A stretch of DNA of 64,000 nt from Copromyces sp. CBS 386.78 (Eukaryota; Ascomycota; Sordariomycetes; Sordariales; Sordariaceae). Of the stretch, positions 1-10,880 are shown in pieces. Numbering within the stretch: the stretch's first letter is position 1; every line of letters begins with the position of its first letter. The position numbers and the translations under genes were made by a program. The notes beneath the pieces are model-generated. The model was given only the letters and a program-made list of their open reading frames with translations, was not told the origin of the DNA and did not search any database. The stretch lies in the NCBI GenBank assembly GCA_030685235.1, contig MU839180.1:9246-73245 (forward strand). Direction: 5' to 3'.

Positions 1-1944
1 TTTGGTTTTTAAATTTTTCCCGGGGCCCCCCTCCCCACCTGGGCCCGCCCCGATATGCCCCGCCCCACGATCCCATCTTTTTTTTTTTTTTTTTTTCCCC
101 CCCCCCCCCCCCCCCCCCCAACACACCTTTTAGACCCAGGCTCCATTCCTATCATTTGTTCTCGAAAACTTCGCAAACAGATGAGGTAGCATCTTTTGAT
201 CACGCTGCATCAAATACTGTGTCTTCTATTGTTTGGTCGTACCGTACCGTTGTATTTGGCCGTTGAGGGGAACCTCGAGCTTTAGAAGGGACGGGGAATC
301 GATTATTGAACGTCGCTGAAATAGTAATCAGCGTTGTAGTGCCGAAGCGCTTTCTTCTAGTTCCATTGTTAATTAAGGTACCTACTTTGAAGATAAGTGT
401 GTGTCCCGCGGTGTCGGCAGCTGATGATATAGCTTACTGGTGGTGATGATGGGTTGATCGAGCCTGACCGAGCAGTTGCCAGGCTATCCCACTAGCTACT
501 TTTTCCACTTCATCATCATGAGCACGGCACTTCCTGTTTCGAAATCAAAATGTTGGCATGTCATATCTCGGCAATAGTAATAAGCCCATGGCGTAAGTTG
601 ACGATCGCAACCACACTGTACAACTATGTAGAAAGAGAGACAAATGCAGACCACAAAGCCACGATCACTCTCACCCTCAAAGTTATTTCCCCCTCACGGC
701 TCACGCCGACCTACCTACCTGCCGACCCGGGACCGCATCACAACCCCCCACCTTTCCGAACCTTCCTTTCTTCTTCTTTCCTTCTTTCCATTCCACCTCA
801 TCATCTTCCCCGCCGCATGGTTGTCACCCACATGCCCGCCGTTCAACCTTATCACCTGCAGTACCTATGCAACCAAGAAAACTTACCCGCCTTTGTTTTG
901 TTCTGCTTCTGCCGTGCTTCTCTCATCCTTCCACGCATGACGGCGTATCACTAACAACAATCTGACATGCGTCTGCAACGCCGCAACGCCGCAGCGGCTG
1001 ACCTTCTAGAAGCAGCACGGAAGGTTTTTCTTTAGGTAGTTACTGAATGGTGTGGTGTGTTGCCTTTTGGGGTGGTTGGTACGTAGTACATGTAAGGTAG
1101 GTAGGTACACAGCCAAACGGAACGAAATGGAATGCGAATGGAAGTTCCTAATGAAGTTCTAAATAATCCTTCGATGCATTGCATGGAACGCATAGAACTG
1201 AACATTGCTGCTCTGTTAGAGAGCGGCACATGTAAATATTTCGGCGTCGGGCAATGCAGGCAGGACCCGAAGGACGGCATGTTGCTGATAGGCAGAGCGT
1301 GGGTGGCTGTGCTTGATACATGGGCATGTATAGACGGAGAGAAGTTGCGAGTTGAAAGTCAGGCAGGACCTCCTCGTTGCCGTGAATGCCTTGGAGGGAT
1401 ACTCCTGACCTAATTGGCGGAATGGTGGAGTAAAATCAGAGCCATCGTGGAACGAAAACCAGACCCTTCGAAGCGTGTGAGAGAATACTGATCAGGATCA
1501 AAACATCGGTTTCTTTTGGTGTAAGCGTGCCTATTCGGACTATTCTTCGCACCACTTGAGGACATGGTCTTGGAATTGGTAGCTCAGCGGAAGCTCGAGA
1601 TGAGGAAGGCGAGCGAGCTATAAGGCTGCTGCGAAGTCATCTGACGGTCGCTGTTATCTTGATCTCGGGCGAGCCTTCTTTCATAGGCTCAACGGGGGCT
1701 AAAAAGCGTTAGTGAGGCTAGCTGATTATGTTGTGAGAATATTAAACCGAACGAGCTAGGCAGTCAATCAAAGCCACAGCATCACGACCACATCAGTTTA
1801 AGTAAGTGAACTGCAGGAGGGCGCCTAGCTAAACTCCGTCTGAAGGGGAAAAAAAAAACCAAAAAAAAACCAAAAAAAAACCTAAAAGCCAAAGGAAGGG
1901 AAAAAAAAAAATTTCGCTGGGAAACCGCTTGGTAAAAACCCAGA
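1..1944. other. Gene-free left edge of window
   Basis: No credible coding region is seen. Positions 78-119 are a run of T followed by a run of C, which looks like a low-quality contig end. A run of A-rich blocks separated by CC lies at about 1850-1915. The open frames at 550-954 and 1132-1413 have no recognisable domain, splice structure or coding-like third-position bias. Confidence 0.6.
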
Positions 1945-2206
1945 CCGCTAGATGTTGAATATATTCGCTGTAGATGTTCCGCTATATGTTCGCTGTAGAT
2001 GATTCGCTGTAAATATTCGCTGTTGATAAGTATATTCGCTATTGCAACGCTATAGTGAGTGAGCCCACCATGGAAGAGTGCCTAGGACTTGCCCAGACAG
2101 CTCTCCCATAGCTCGAAAATTTGGACCACGAGCGGAATCGAACTGGCGACCTTCCGCGAATACTGGGAAGCAACGCCGGAGCCACTACGCCACTAGACCA
2201 TATGGG
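1945..2206 (-). mobile_element. tRNA-derived SINE-like element (candidate)
   Basis: Read on the minus strand, the element starts with a tRNA-like head. A perfect Pol III A box (TGGTCTAGTGG, 2190-2200) is followed about 45 nt later by a B box (AGTTCGATTCC, 2134-2144). The segments that would form the acceptor stem pair at only about five of seven positions and the T stem is broken, so this is not a working tRNA gene. The head is followed by an unrelated body and then a tail of degenerate short repeats built on ACAGCGAAT at about 1946-2052, ending near a T-rich tract. A tRNA head, body and short-repeat tail is the usual plan of a SINE. No target-site duplication was identified, and only one copy is visible here, so a decayed tRNA pseudogene next to a minisatellite remains possible. 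Confidence 0.5.
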
Positions 2207-2494
2207 CCATTTGTTACCCACTTGTTACAGAAGCTAAGCCTATATGGGCATAAAGGTATTCGAATCGTCCTTCACAATTTATCGGATGAATACGATCGTG
2301 CGATGCCACAGTTCATGGCAAAACAGCATCACATTCACATCCACCATAATACTCTATTATGCTACACTACTCAGGGCGTAGACATAATGAGTATACGTAC
2401 CTTAGTACCTCTCTATATCGCATTAGCAACCTCCCTAAAATCACTGATGATATCCCACTCCAAATCACGACCCCCCGAGTAACAGCTATCTTGA
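2207..2494. other. Intergenic, downstream of the GCP5-like gene
   Basis: Short AT-rich spacer between the SINE-like element and the stop codon of the minus-strand gene. It probably contains that gene's 3' UTR; no other feature is seen. Confidence 0.5.
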
Positions 2495-5323
2495 TTAGAA
2501 AACATGTCTCGCCTCTTTAATTCCCCCCTCAAGCATCTCCGCCAACAAATCCCACTTGGCCGCCGCATCCTCCCTGCTACCCCTTGCTACACCTCTCAAT
2601 CCGCTCGCGACAAACCTAAGGTGTCGCTCAAAGTCGCTGTGCATCTCCTTCATGACCGCAGCGGTCGAATTACCACGCGCGCGGGCATCCTCCATGATAC
2701 TCCTCTTCCACTTCTCGTTTCTAGCAGCAGCATCCTTCTCACCCTCTTCATCATCGTCATCACCATCCTCCTCCCCATCGAGTCCCACCCCTAACCCCGT
2801 CTTGCTATACAACGAAGCAGTCCTCCCTGCTCGTGTCTTGCGCTTTTGCTGTTGTAGCTTCTGCTGCGAAGCCGAAAAGGTCGTGAGCCTCGAGATCTCC
2901 TGCTGTTCCTCATCTAGCCTAGCCATCTCAGCCTGGTGACTATCTTCCAGCTTGATAGCCAGGTCGTAAACGTCCAGGATGCAGTCGCGGATAGGGCGGA
3001 GACGTTTGCCTTGGCAGGACTCGCTCAGGATCCGGTCGAGGAATCTGGAGTGCACCTCGCCGACGTCGTCGACGTCCAGCGCATGTTGTAGAGCTTCGTC
3101 CATTTTGTTGATGTTGGGCGCAAAGACGAGGGTGGTGAGGTAACTCATTATGGTGTTGCAGAACCAGAGGAGCTTTGTGCGGAGGAGGTAGTAGGTGGAT
3201 TGGTGACGGGCTGGTGTCGTAGTGGTTCCTAGGAGCGGATGCTTGAGGAGGTATATGGCTCTGCGGGTCTGAAGCAAGAAGACAAACATGGTTTGGTATC
3301 CCTTGACCTCGGCCGGGCTGATGATCATCTGGATAGGCCATGGCAGGTGGTAGATGAGGCGGATAGCAGGGAGCGTGTTACGGACTGATGATCGGGAAGC
3401 GGCTGGGCTGTCGGCGATGTACCGTTGGTCAATATCGGCAGACAAGCGATGCCCGGCCACGCACTGCGAAAATGCCTCCTGAGCAATCTCGGTCAGTGTA
3501 AACTTGTCGTTCCAACTCGTGCTGAAGTTATCCAGCTGTCTGAAGATGGTCGAGGCAAAGGCGTCCGAGGTGGCGCCATCAGACATCAGGTAGAGACATC
3601 GGAGAGCGTCGAATGCCCGGGAGAGCCCGTATGACTCGAACAGAATATCAAGCAAAGTGATCGATGCTGAGTGATACTTGCTTTGAATCCACTTGTTGAA
3701 GGCATTGCCAAAGAGCTCCGAGAATGGCGCAAAGCTAGTGACATCCGAGCAGACCGCAGCAAAATCCATGGGTGGTTCCTCTGCTTTCACCCGAGTTGCT
3801 ACAGGTGAATATCTCTTGAGATGCTTCAAGACCACGATACTCTTTCCAGCCCGAACAATTCGATCAACAGCGGGACTCAGGAACCGTGGAGCATTCAAAA
3901 CCCCTTCTGAGCTGACGAGTTGGTGAAACTGCTGCTCCCATATTTGGTGCAACTGGGGCCTCGCAGATGACTTGCCGATGAAAAAGGTCCGGTCTCCAGC
4001 GAGGAGTTCCCCTTCCTCCATCCAGAACCGGATCGGTTTCAGGTAGACCTGGAAGCAATCCAGAAAGATGGTCCCAAGAAGCTTGTATGCGTCAAGACTG
4101 CCTTCCATTTGTGCCATCCCGACTGCGTCATAAAGCAATTCGAGGTAGCGAAATGCCTTCGTGTTTCGCTCCCGATGGACTTGCTGCACAATACCGGAGA
4201 GAACGTACAAGGGAGCTAATGAAGGCCCCAGCTCCGTCAAAATGGCCACTAGGCTGACATTGACATCCTTGTTAATGGCAACAAACCGCCCTTGAATAGC
4301 ATTTAACTCTAGGTCAAATGACCGAAGAGCCTTTTGAAGTGAGTCCTGGAACACTTGGAGAAGTGGTTCTTCCTTTTCCTTTCTGCCAGCGTAGATGCGC
4401 AGCGGGGCGAGCTTTCGGCCACACTCGGAAAAGGTGTTCACCAGAGCATCGTAGGTTTGCCATGAAACTCCTTCCAGTATGTAATCGGGAAAAGGTTTAC
4501 ATGCTGAGTCAAAAAGAGAGGTCGGAAGGCCGCGCAGCATAAATACAACTTCGCGCAGAAGTTGAAGACTTGTTACGGGCGTCTTCTTCTGTCGTCCGTC
4601 GGAGTCAAGATCGTGGGTAGCATTTCTCCAGTCCTGACTGTCTAGGATCCGTCTCAGCGACTCTTCACCGCCTGGAAGCTTGGTGACCAAGTCCTGTGCT
4701 GTGGGTGGAGCATCGTCTGGAACTGAAGAAGCTGTGCTTGGAGATGCAATAGAAACATCAGAAGGCGCTTCCTCGCGCTCGTAGTAATCTTCTTCGTCTG
4801 AACTAGGAGCATGGTCAAGAATCTTCCACAGAGCGCGCTCTTGAGCCCAACCATCTTCCCTGGCGATCTGCCGCCAAGTCAGTTTGGGTACGGCATCCTT
4901 CTCTGACTCTTTCAGACGCTCAAGATCGCTGAGTCTGGACTTCTGCGCAGGCTTGTCGGACAACTCAAGGAGAAACTGCAAGACTTCAGGAGTGAAGTCG
5001 TTGACGTGCGGCTTGAGTGCTTCTAGTCGTTGCTCAAGGGCGTCTCCAAGGGATTCTCGATTGATGATGCGGAAACGTTCAACAAGCCCTGTCAGCTGAT
5101 TCTGCACCTCGAACTGGTTCGTCCTAAGAAAGTTCTGGTTGAGCAGACTTTGCACTGTTGATTCCCTCAGAGACTTGAGTTTTCGTTTTTGAGTCTGATG
5201 GCAATGTTAGTAAACGCAGGTATTGGCCAGGGAAGGGGGTTGACAGCAACAGACCTTTGGGACGGCGGCAACGGCATCAATGAGCTCGTCGGTCAGCGCC
5301 GCAAGCTCGGAAAGGTATGACAT
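2495..5323 (-). CDS. Gamma-tubulin complex component, GCP5-like (Spc97/Spc98 family)
   Basis: Predicted as complement(2495..5194, 5255..5323), 922 residues, with one 60-nt intron (GT donor, ACTAAC branch, CATCAG acceptor). The long second exon has no ATG near its 5' end, and the spliced first exon supplies one (MSYLSELAALTDELID). The protein has the Spc97/Spc98 plan. The N-terminal GRIP1-like region contains VVFMLRGLPTSLF and a following YKLLGTIFLDCF stretch, and the C-terminal half contains the conserved IYHLPWPIQMII segment. An acidic, coiled-coil-like insert (EEDGDDDDEEGEKD) lies near residue 830. Members of this family form the gamma-tubulin ring complex that nucleates microtubules at the spindle pole body and other organising centres. 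The length and divergence fit GCP5 (Mod21 in fission yeast) better than the core GCP2/GCP3, but GCP6 cannot be excluded from sequence reading alone. Confidence 0.85.
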
Positions 5324-6552
5324 GCTGCCGCCTTGCAGTGACTGAGCATTCTGAGAATGGAATAAGTAAACAAGAGAGGTGATGTTTACTGGCTCAAACT
5401 GGTGTTTCGTCGCAAGTAGTGTTAGACGCGACTTGATCCACTAGCATCGCTTGATTTCCAGGTTGCCGAGCTGCTCTTGCTGGGAAATTAGCAGCCTATG
5501 AAGTTGGAAGCGCGTGGAAATGCACTGGTTCCTATTACGAAGGCAGTCCAGTCAAATGTGCATTCACTCAATGAAAATATTCGACGTGTCGAGCAGGACC
5601 ATCCTTTTGTAAAGTAGAGGAAAAAGCCTTGAATGAGAAATCGACTTGCAGTGAAGTTGTTGAGGTTCTGACCAAGGCCGGGGCGCAAGGTCTCACACTA
5701 CTCGTCTGGGCTAGAAACGCCCTCTGCGACCCTGTGTCTTGGACACAGGGTCGCAGAGGGCGTTTCTAGCCCAGACGAGTAGGTGATGCACTGCAGCGTC
5801 CATCTTCCAGCGGGCAGCAGCGGGCAGCAGCGGACGATAGCATGTAGGCGCACGGGCCAGCTACCTTAGCTACCGTACATCCCTTCGTTCTTGCCTTATC
5901 GTCAAGATGACGATAAGACCGGGCAAGGCAGCATGGAACAAGCCACAGGTGGCCGCAAGTCAAAGAAACCCAACCGCGCGGCCAAGAAAGCTTCCATGAA
6001 CCCCTATTCCAACCAAACAATTGCTTGCCAGCGTTTGAAGTGGTGCCAAGGCAAACAAGCACCCGTCCAATGCGACAACGCTACCGGCCTCATCAGCCTC
6101 ACACACGCGAATCCCGGTCGTCTGGACGCACCGATAGGGAGCTGATAGTGGCGGCAGTGGGAGCCAGCGTGGGACCTTGCTGCCCGCTGTAACTTTTAGA
6201 TAGTGATCCCCTTTTCCCGCCTTTCCTGCCTGCAGCTGTCTGTCGGGTCGGGTTTGATCTGTGCCAATCTGCGCCTGACAAGCAACACCATCGGCGCTGT
6301 CATCTCCATCTTTTTCTAGCTTCCGGAATTCTGCTTGTGGTCTTCCCCTTTTTCAGGTCACCACCACCTGAACCACCCCCGAGCTTGGTCATCGCAGTAC
6401 AAGAATCGGCACGTCGCCGAGCCCCGCGCTGCGATCCCACCATCACCTATATCACCGTTTGATAGATGAAGTAGTCAACCCCGTGGTCGTGACACCTCGA
6501 ACCCATCCGGTTGGACTTGGACAACTCCAGTCTCAACTAACCTCCTATCACA
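5324..6552. other. Divergent intergenic region
   Basis: This spacer separates the start codons of the GCP5-like gene (-) and the mannosyltransferase gene (+), so it should carry both promoters. It holds the perfect palindrome listed separately and a short GCGGGCAGCA tandem at about 5810-5833. Open frames at 5766-6062 and 5891-6145 overlap on opposite strands and look accidental. Confidence 0.5.
5698..5782. repeat. Perfect 41-bp-arm inverted repeat with 3-nt loop
   Basis: The left arm 5698-5738 and right arm 5742-5782 are exact reverse complements over 41 bp, separated by TTG at 5739-5741. The arms are GC-rich and do not overlap any supported gene. It lies about 375 bp upstream of the GCP5-like start codon and 770 bp upstream of the mannosyltransferase start. 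It would extrude as a very stable hairpin in DNA or RNA. Confidence 0.97.
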
Positions 6553-7945
6553 ATGGCGATTGCTCGCCCAGTACGAGCCCTGGCCCTGGCGGCTGCGCTC
6601 GTCTGGTGTTTCTTCATATGGCAGCTTCTGTCGCCATCGGGAACCGCCATGACCAAGGACAAGTACCTGTCCTTTGAGCGGGATCCCAACCTTGACCGTA
6701 AGTCGACAGTGCGCTTTCGGTTTTATCCGCAGTCACATTGCTGCTTAATGCTAACGTGCTCTTGCGCATCGCACAGCTACGGGAGAACCCGAAGGGAACC
6801 TAGTACGCGCCTCCGAAGACTATGCGCCGGGCGCAACGAACTCGGCCAGAATCAATGCCACGCTGCTGGCGCTGGTACGAAACGAGGAGCTGGAAGGCAT
6901 GCTGCAGGCGATGCGCGACCTCGAGCGGACATGGAACCACAAGTTCAACTACCCCTGGACCTTTTTCAACGACGTGCCCTTTTCCGAAGAGTTTAAGAAG
7001 AGAACGCGCGCGGTAACGAAGGCCGAGGTCAGATACGGTACGTAAAGCGGTGTAGCCACACGGTATGATACATGGAGCAGATGGGCTGATGTTATTGCGA
7101 CGGTTACAGAACTTATCCCCAAGGAGCACTGGGAAATGCCATCGTGGATTAACCAGGACCTGTACGACGAGTCGGTCAAGATGCTCGAAGAAAAGAAGAT
7201 TCAATATGCCGACAAGATCTCGTACCACCAAATGTGCCGGTGGAACAGCGGCATGTTCTACAAACACCCGGCCCTGGCCAACACACAGTACTACTGGCGC
7301 GTCGAGCCCAACGTTCACTTCTTCTGCGATGTCGACTATGACGTTTTCCGCTACATGCACGATAACAACAAGACGTACGGCTTCACCATCAACCTGTACG
7401 ACGCCCCGGCTTCCATCACGACTCTGTGGCCCGAAACCGAAAAGTTCCTGGCCGAGCACCCCGAGTACGTGCACGAGAACAGCGCCATGAACTGGTTGAC
7501 GGACAAGACCCGCCGTCCCGACCACACCAAGGATGCCAATGGCTATTCGACATGCCATTTCTGGAGCAACTTTGAGATTGGTGATATGAACTTCTGGCGC
7601 AGCAAGGCGTACGAGGATTATTTCAACCATTTGGACCGTGCCGGTGGTTTCTTCTACGAGCGTTGGGGTGACGCGCCCGTTCACAGTATTGCCCTGGGTC
7701 TTTTTGAGGACTCTAGCAAGATCCATTGGTGAGTGTGCTTTAAAGCTTGACACGAAAGACCTTATGCTGACCATTTCATTTCCCCCAGGTTCCGCGATAT
7801 TGGCTATCAGCATATTCCCTTCTTCAACTGCCCCAACTCGCCCAAGTGCAAGGGCTGCGTTACCGGCCGTTTCACCGATGGCGAGGCCTGGCTCAACAGG
7901 GAAGACTGCAGACCCAACTGGTTCAAGTATGTCGGCATGGGCTAA
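6553..7945 (+). CDS. Alpha-1,2-mannosyltransferase, KRE2/KTR family (GT15)
   Basis: Predicted as join(6553..6697, 6777..7037, 7110..7728, 7789..7945), 393 residues; all introns are GT-AG and 60-79 nt long, and all phases match. Residues about 7-26 form an uncleaved hydrophobic anchor, typical of type II Golgi glycosyltransferases, and a lumenal catalytic domain follows. The GT15 signature is present at residues 198-213 (YWRVEPNVHFFCDVDYD), including the conserved Glu and the DVD acidic cluster that contacts GDP-mannose and Mn2+. Downstream come the TCHFWSNFEIGD block and the cysteine-containing tail (FFNCPNSPKCKGC, RPNWFKYVG). The family adds alpha-1,2-linked mannose to O-linked and N-linked glycans of secreted and cell-wall proteins, using GDP-mannose. 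The length matches the usual roughly 390-450 residues. Which KTR paralogue it is cannot be told without alignment. Confidence 0.95.
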
Positions 7946-8571
7946 GCTGGTGAATCGAACCCAAAACGACAAACACAATGAAAAAGCAAAACACCAAACA
8001 GTAATGGAGCGTTGACTCGCGCTGGTTTCTCAACATCGAAAAGCCACTGGATCGCGCTACTGTATCATAACCGGCTACGTAGCCTTGCGGCGTTGCATAT
8101 GACATGCTTTCGGGATACATACGCTTATGGAACTGAAGAAGGAGGTTGTCTGGCGCTGGCAGTATCCAGCCATCTAATGATGCTTGTACATACTAAATTA
8201 ATGACGAATTCCGGATGCACGACATATGATCAAAAGGGACGGTTACGGAGTGTGTTCTTGAAGGTTCAGGGCGGTTCTATGCCACTGAAGAAGCTCCTGA
8301 TACACCTGTTCTGCATAAAATGAGGGCTCAGATTGTTGGAGGATTTGGGACGGCTTACTCTGGTTGGATATTTGTACGGAAAAGATGAACCAATTCGCAC
8401 TAACATCCTGTATAATACGTGACGTACTATATGTCCTGAATCTTCCCAAAAATCAGGTTGGTATGGGATATATTATCAAGTTGAAACATCACGGCCGTCT
8501 GCGTTCCACGTATTGATCCATTCTTTTAACGCCTTCGTGACTATAACACCCATTCTCCTCCGCACTGAGAA
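7946..8571. other. Convergent intergenic region
   Basis: This holds the 3' flanks of the mannosyltransferase (+) and the WD40 gene (-). It is AT-rich, with no supported feature. Confidence 0.5.
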
Positions 8572-9831
8572 TCACGCTTCTCCATATACTGTCACAACCC
8601 CCGATGTACCGCCAACGCAAAACTGGTTCCCGAACCCACTATCCTTCCACGCAACACAACTGACCACATTCTTCCGTTCCTTTTCCTTCCCATCCCTTCC
8701 AACGACAACCTTCCCACCACCCGGTCCCCACGGAACCCCAAGCTTAGCCACAAGCCTGCCAGTCAGAAGATCCCAAGCCCACACCCTTCCCTCTCCATTC
8801 GAGTTCTCCGCTCCATTCTCATCACCAGCAACAACCCACCTCTCCCCGCCTCCCAACACGCTCTGCACCCTAATCTCCTTATTCGTCCACCCGCCCGCAG
8901 CAGCACCAACGTCCCCGCTACCCTTCTCGACGCCACCATACGTCCTCAAACACTGCCCATTGCTCCTATCCATCAACCGGATCTTACTATCCAAGCTCCC
9001 CACCAGCACCGTCTTCCCGTCCCTCGCCAAACACAAGCTCGTCACCGCCCCCGGAAAGACATCCGTCACCAGCCTTCCCATCCGCACATCATACGTCCTC
9101 ACCCGTCCATCCACGCTGCCCGCCAGTACCTCCGCCCCCGTTCCTTGACTATCAAAGACCAGGCTCGTAACGCCATCCTTCGCCTCTCCCAGCACTTGCA
9201 CCGGCTTGGCGGAACTCTGCGAACGCACATCCCAGATTCGAACCGTGGTGTCGTGTCCTCCGCTTATCAAAAGCGAGTCGTCGACGCCGGCGAAGATGAC
9301 GCTGTTGATGCGGCCGGTGGTGTGGCCGGCGTTGGAAAAACGGCGGATCGTTTGCGCGGTGGACACGTCCCAGAGGAAGACGGCGCGGTCGCCGCCTGAG
9401 GAGGCGAAGGTGGCGTTGGAGGAGGAGACGGACAGGGAGAGGACTTCGTAGCCGTGGGAGGTGTAGGTTTGGATTAGACGCCCGGCCGGTGGGGATGCGG
9501 TTAAGGGGGACTGGGAAGGTTTTGTGATGAATGAGGAGGCCTGGGTTGAGGAAGCAGTGGTGGTGGTTGAAGAGGGGATGGGGTTGTAAAGACGGATGGA
9601 CCGGTCGGCTGAGCCGGTGAGGATGTAAGTCCCTGGAGAGGCGGAGTAGGTTACGGCGTGGACGGGGCCTGTTTGGACGGAGAGGCTGTGGTTAGCTGGG
9701 GATTAGAGTGACTCATGAGGGTTGATGAAAGTGAGAGAGAACGTACCATTTGAGCCACGAAGCTGAGAGAGGATCTTCCGAGGAAAGTTGTCTTTCCCGT
9801 GAGATGGTGTGTTGTTGTCGTACTCATCCAT
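8572..9831 (-). CDS. WD40-repeat protein, WDR83/MORG1-like
   Basis: Predicted as complement(8572..9695, 9747..9831), 402 residues, with one 51-nt intron (donor GTACGT, acceptor CCCCAG). The first exon gives MDEYDNNTPSHGKDNF and splices in phase 1 into ANHSLSVQTGPVHAVTYS, the start of the first blade. Successive WD repeats can be read: YILTGSADRSIRLYNP, FASSGGDRAVFLWDV, LLISGGHDTTVRIWDV, VLAGSVDGRVRTYDV and VLVGSLDSKIRLMDR. This order and the wording of the blades match WDR83 (MORG1), a scaffold linked to MAP-kinase modules and found in spliceosomal complexes. A Ser/Thr/Pro-rich insert of about 35 residues separates blades 1 and 2, and a glycine-rich insert lies near the C-terminus; both look disordered. 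There is no ATG in the main exon upstream of the blades, which supports the spliced start. Confidence 0.85.
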
Positions 9832-10880
9832 TTTAATTTTGGGGGTGTTTCTGTTTGCAGCTCTGGGCCATTGTGTTATTGTTTATGTTTCGTTGACTTC
9901 ATCTCGGCGTTGATGCCGCGGGTGATGATGGGATTATCTCATGCCAGGCAACTACGTGATAGTGTTGTTCTGTGTGATTGACGCGTTTTGGATGACCTGG
10001 AATACCGACTAACTTTACCAGACGCTGTGAGCGCAGTGATGAAGATGATCTGAAAGCGATCTTTCACTTTTTACTATCAGACTTTATAAGTCTTTGAACC
10101 GTCGGCAACAATGGACGGTTCTCGTTCAAGTTGCGGTTGGTGTTAACGGGAGGATATCCACAAAGCTCACCAGCGTCGCAGCGGCTTAAGGAGGATCAAC
10201 TTAACTAACCCTAACCCGAAAGGTGCTACATAATTGTTAAGCGACCGCCAAGGTGTGCACCAAGATCAGCAACAGAACACATTTGATCGGCCATATGCAA
10301 CCGCTGATCGAGCTCATAATTCCCTGCGAGAAAATATACAACATCCTGACCGACCATACCAGCACATTTGATCAGCTTATTATCCGTGCCTGAACGTGAA
10401 CTCGACTATCTGTAGAAGTAAACGTTTAATAACACCGATGAAACTCTTTTAAGTTTGACAGCGGAAAGTGGGGCGTGGCACACCCAAAGCTCCGTCCCGT
10501 TCCTGCCTGCACCCCAGCCTCACGTGGCGCGCCCACCTTGATGGATAAGTCCGGTGTCTTGGGGGATCGCGATCTCGATCTGTTGCTTATCCGATCCAGC
10601 AACTTTACCACGACCTTACCTTTCCGTTTCCCTTTGCCGAATTTTCGCGACTTTCAACGACATCCCATTGTCGATTTACGAGTTACACGACACCAAGCGT
10701 CTGTCGCGCGATTTACACCCGCCTCAACACCCCAAAAACACCGATACCTCCCTACGCGCTACGGAGCACTTCGCACTCGTCTGCCTGTTGGCCAAAACGA
10801 ACAAACACTCAACCAGTCGAGCTTGATCAAATCATCACCAACACCCATCACAACCAAACCAAAGCCCAACCGCCGCCAAA
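9832..10880. promoter_or_regulatory. Shared divergent promoter of the WD40 gene and YJU2
   Basis: A head-to-head spacer of about 1.05 kb. It contains a telomere-like box CTAACCCTAACCC at 10205-10217, a motif that recurs in promoters of growth and RNA-processing genes in several eukaryotes. No TATA element is clearly placed. Confidence 0.35.

Noticed and set aside
2125..2206. Functional tRNA gene on the minus strand
   Set aside because: Acceptor and T stems contain mismatches despite intact A and B boxes, so it is treated as a tRNA-derived element.
6800..7978. 392-codon minus-strand open frame
   Set aside because: It is the antisense shadow of the mannosyltransferase exons, whose GT15 motifs and splice sites are clear on the plus strand.
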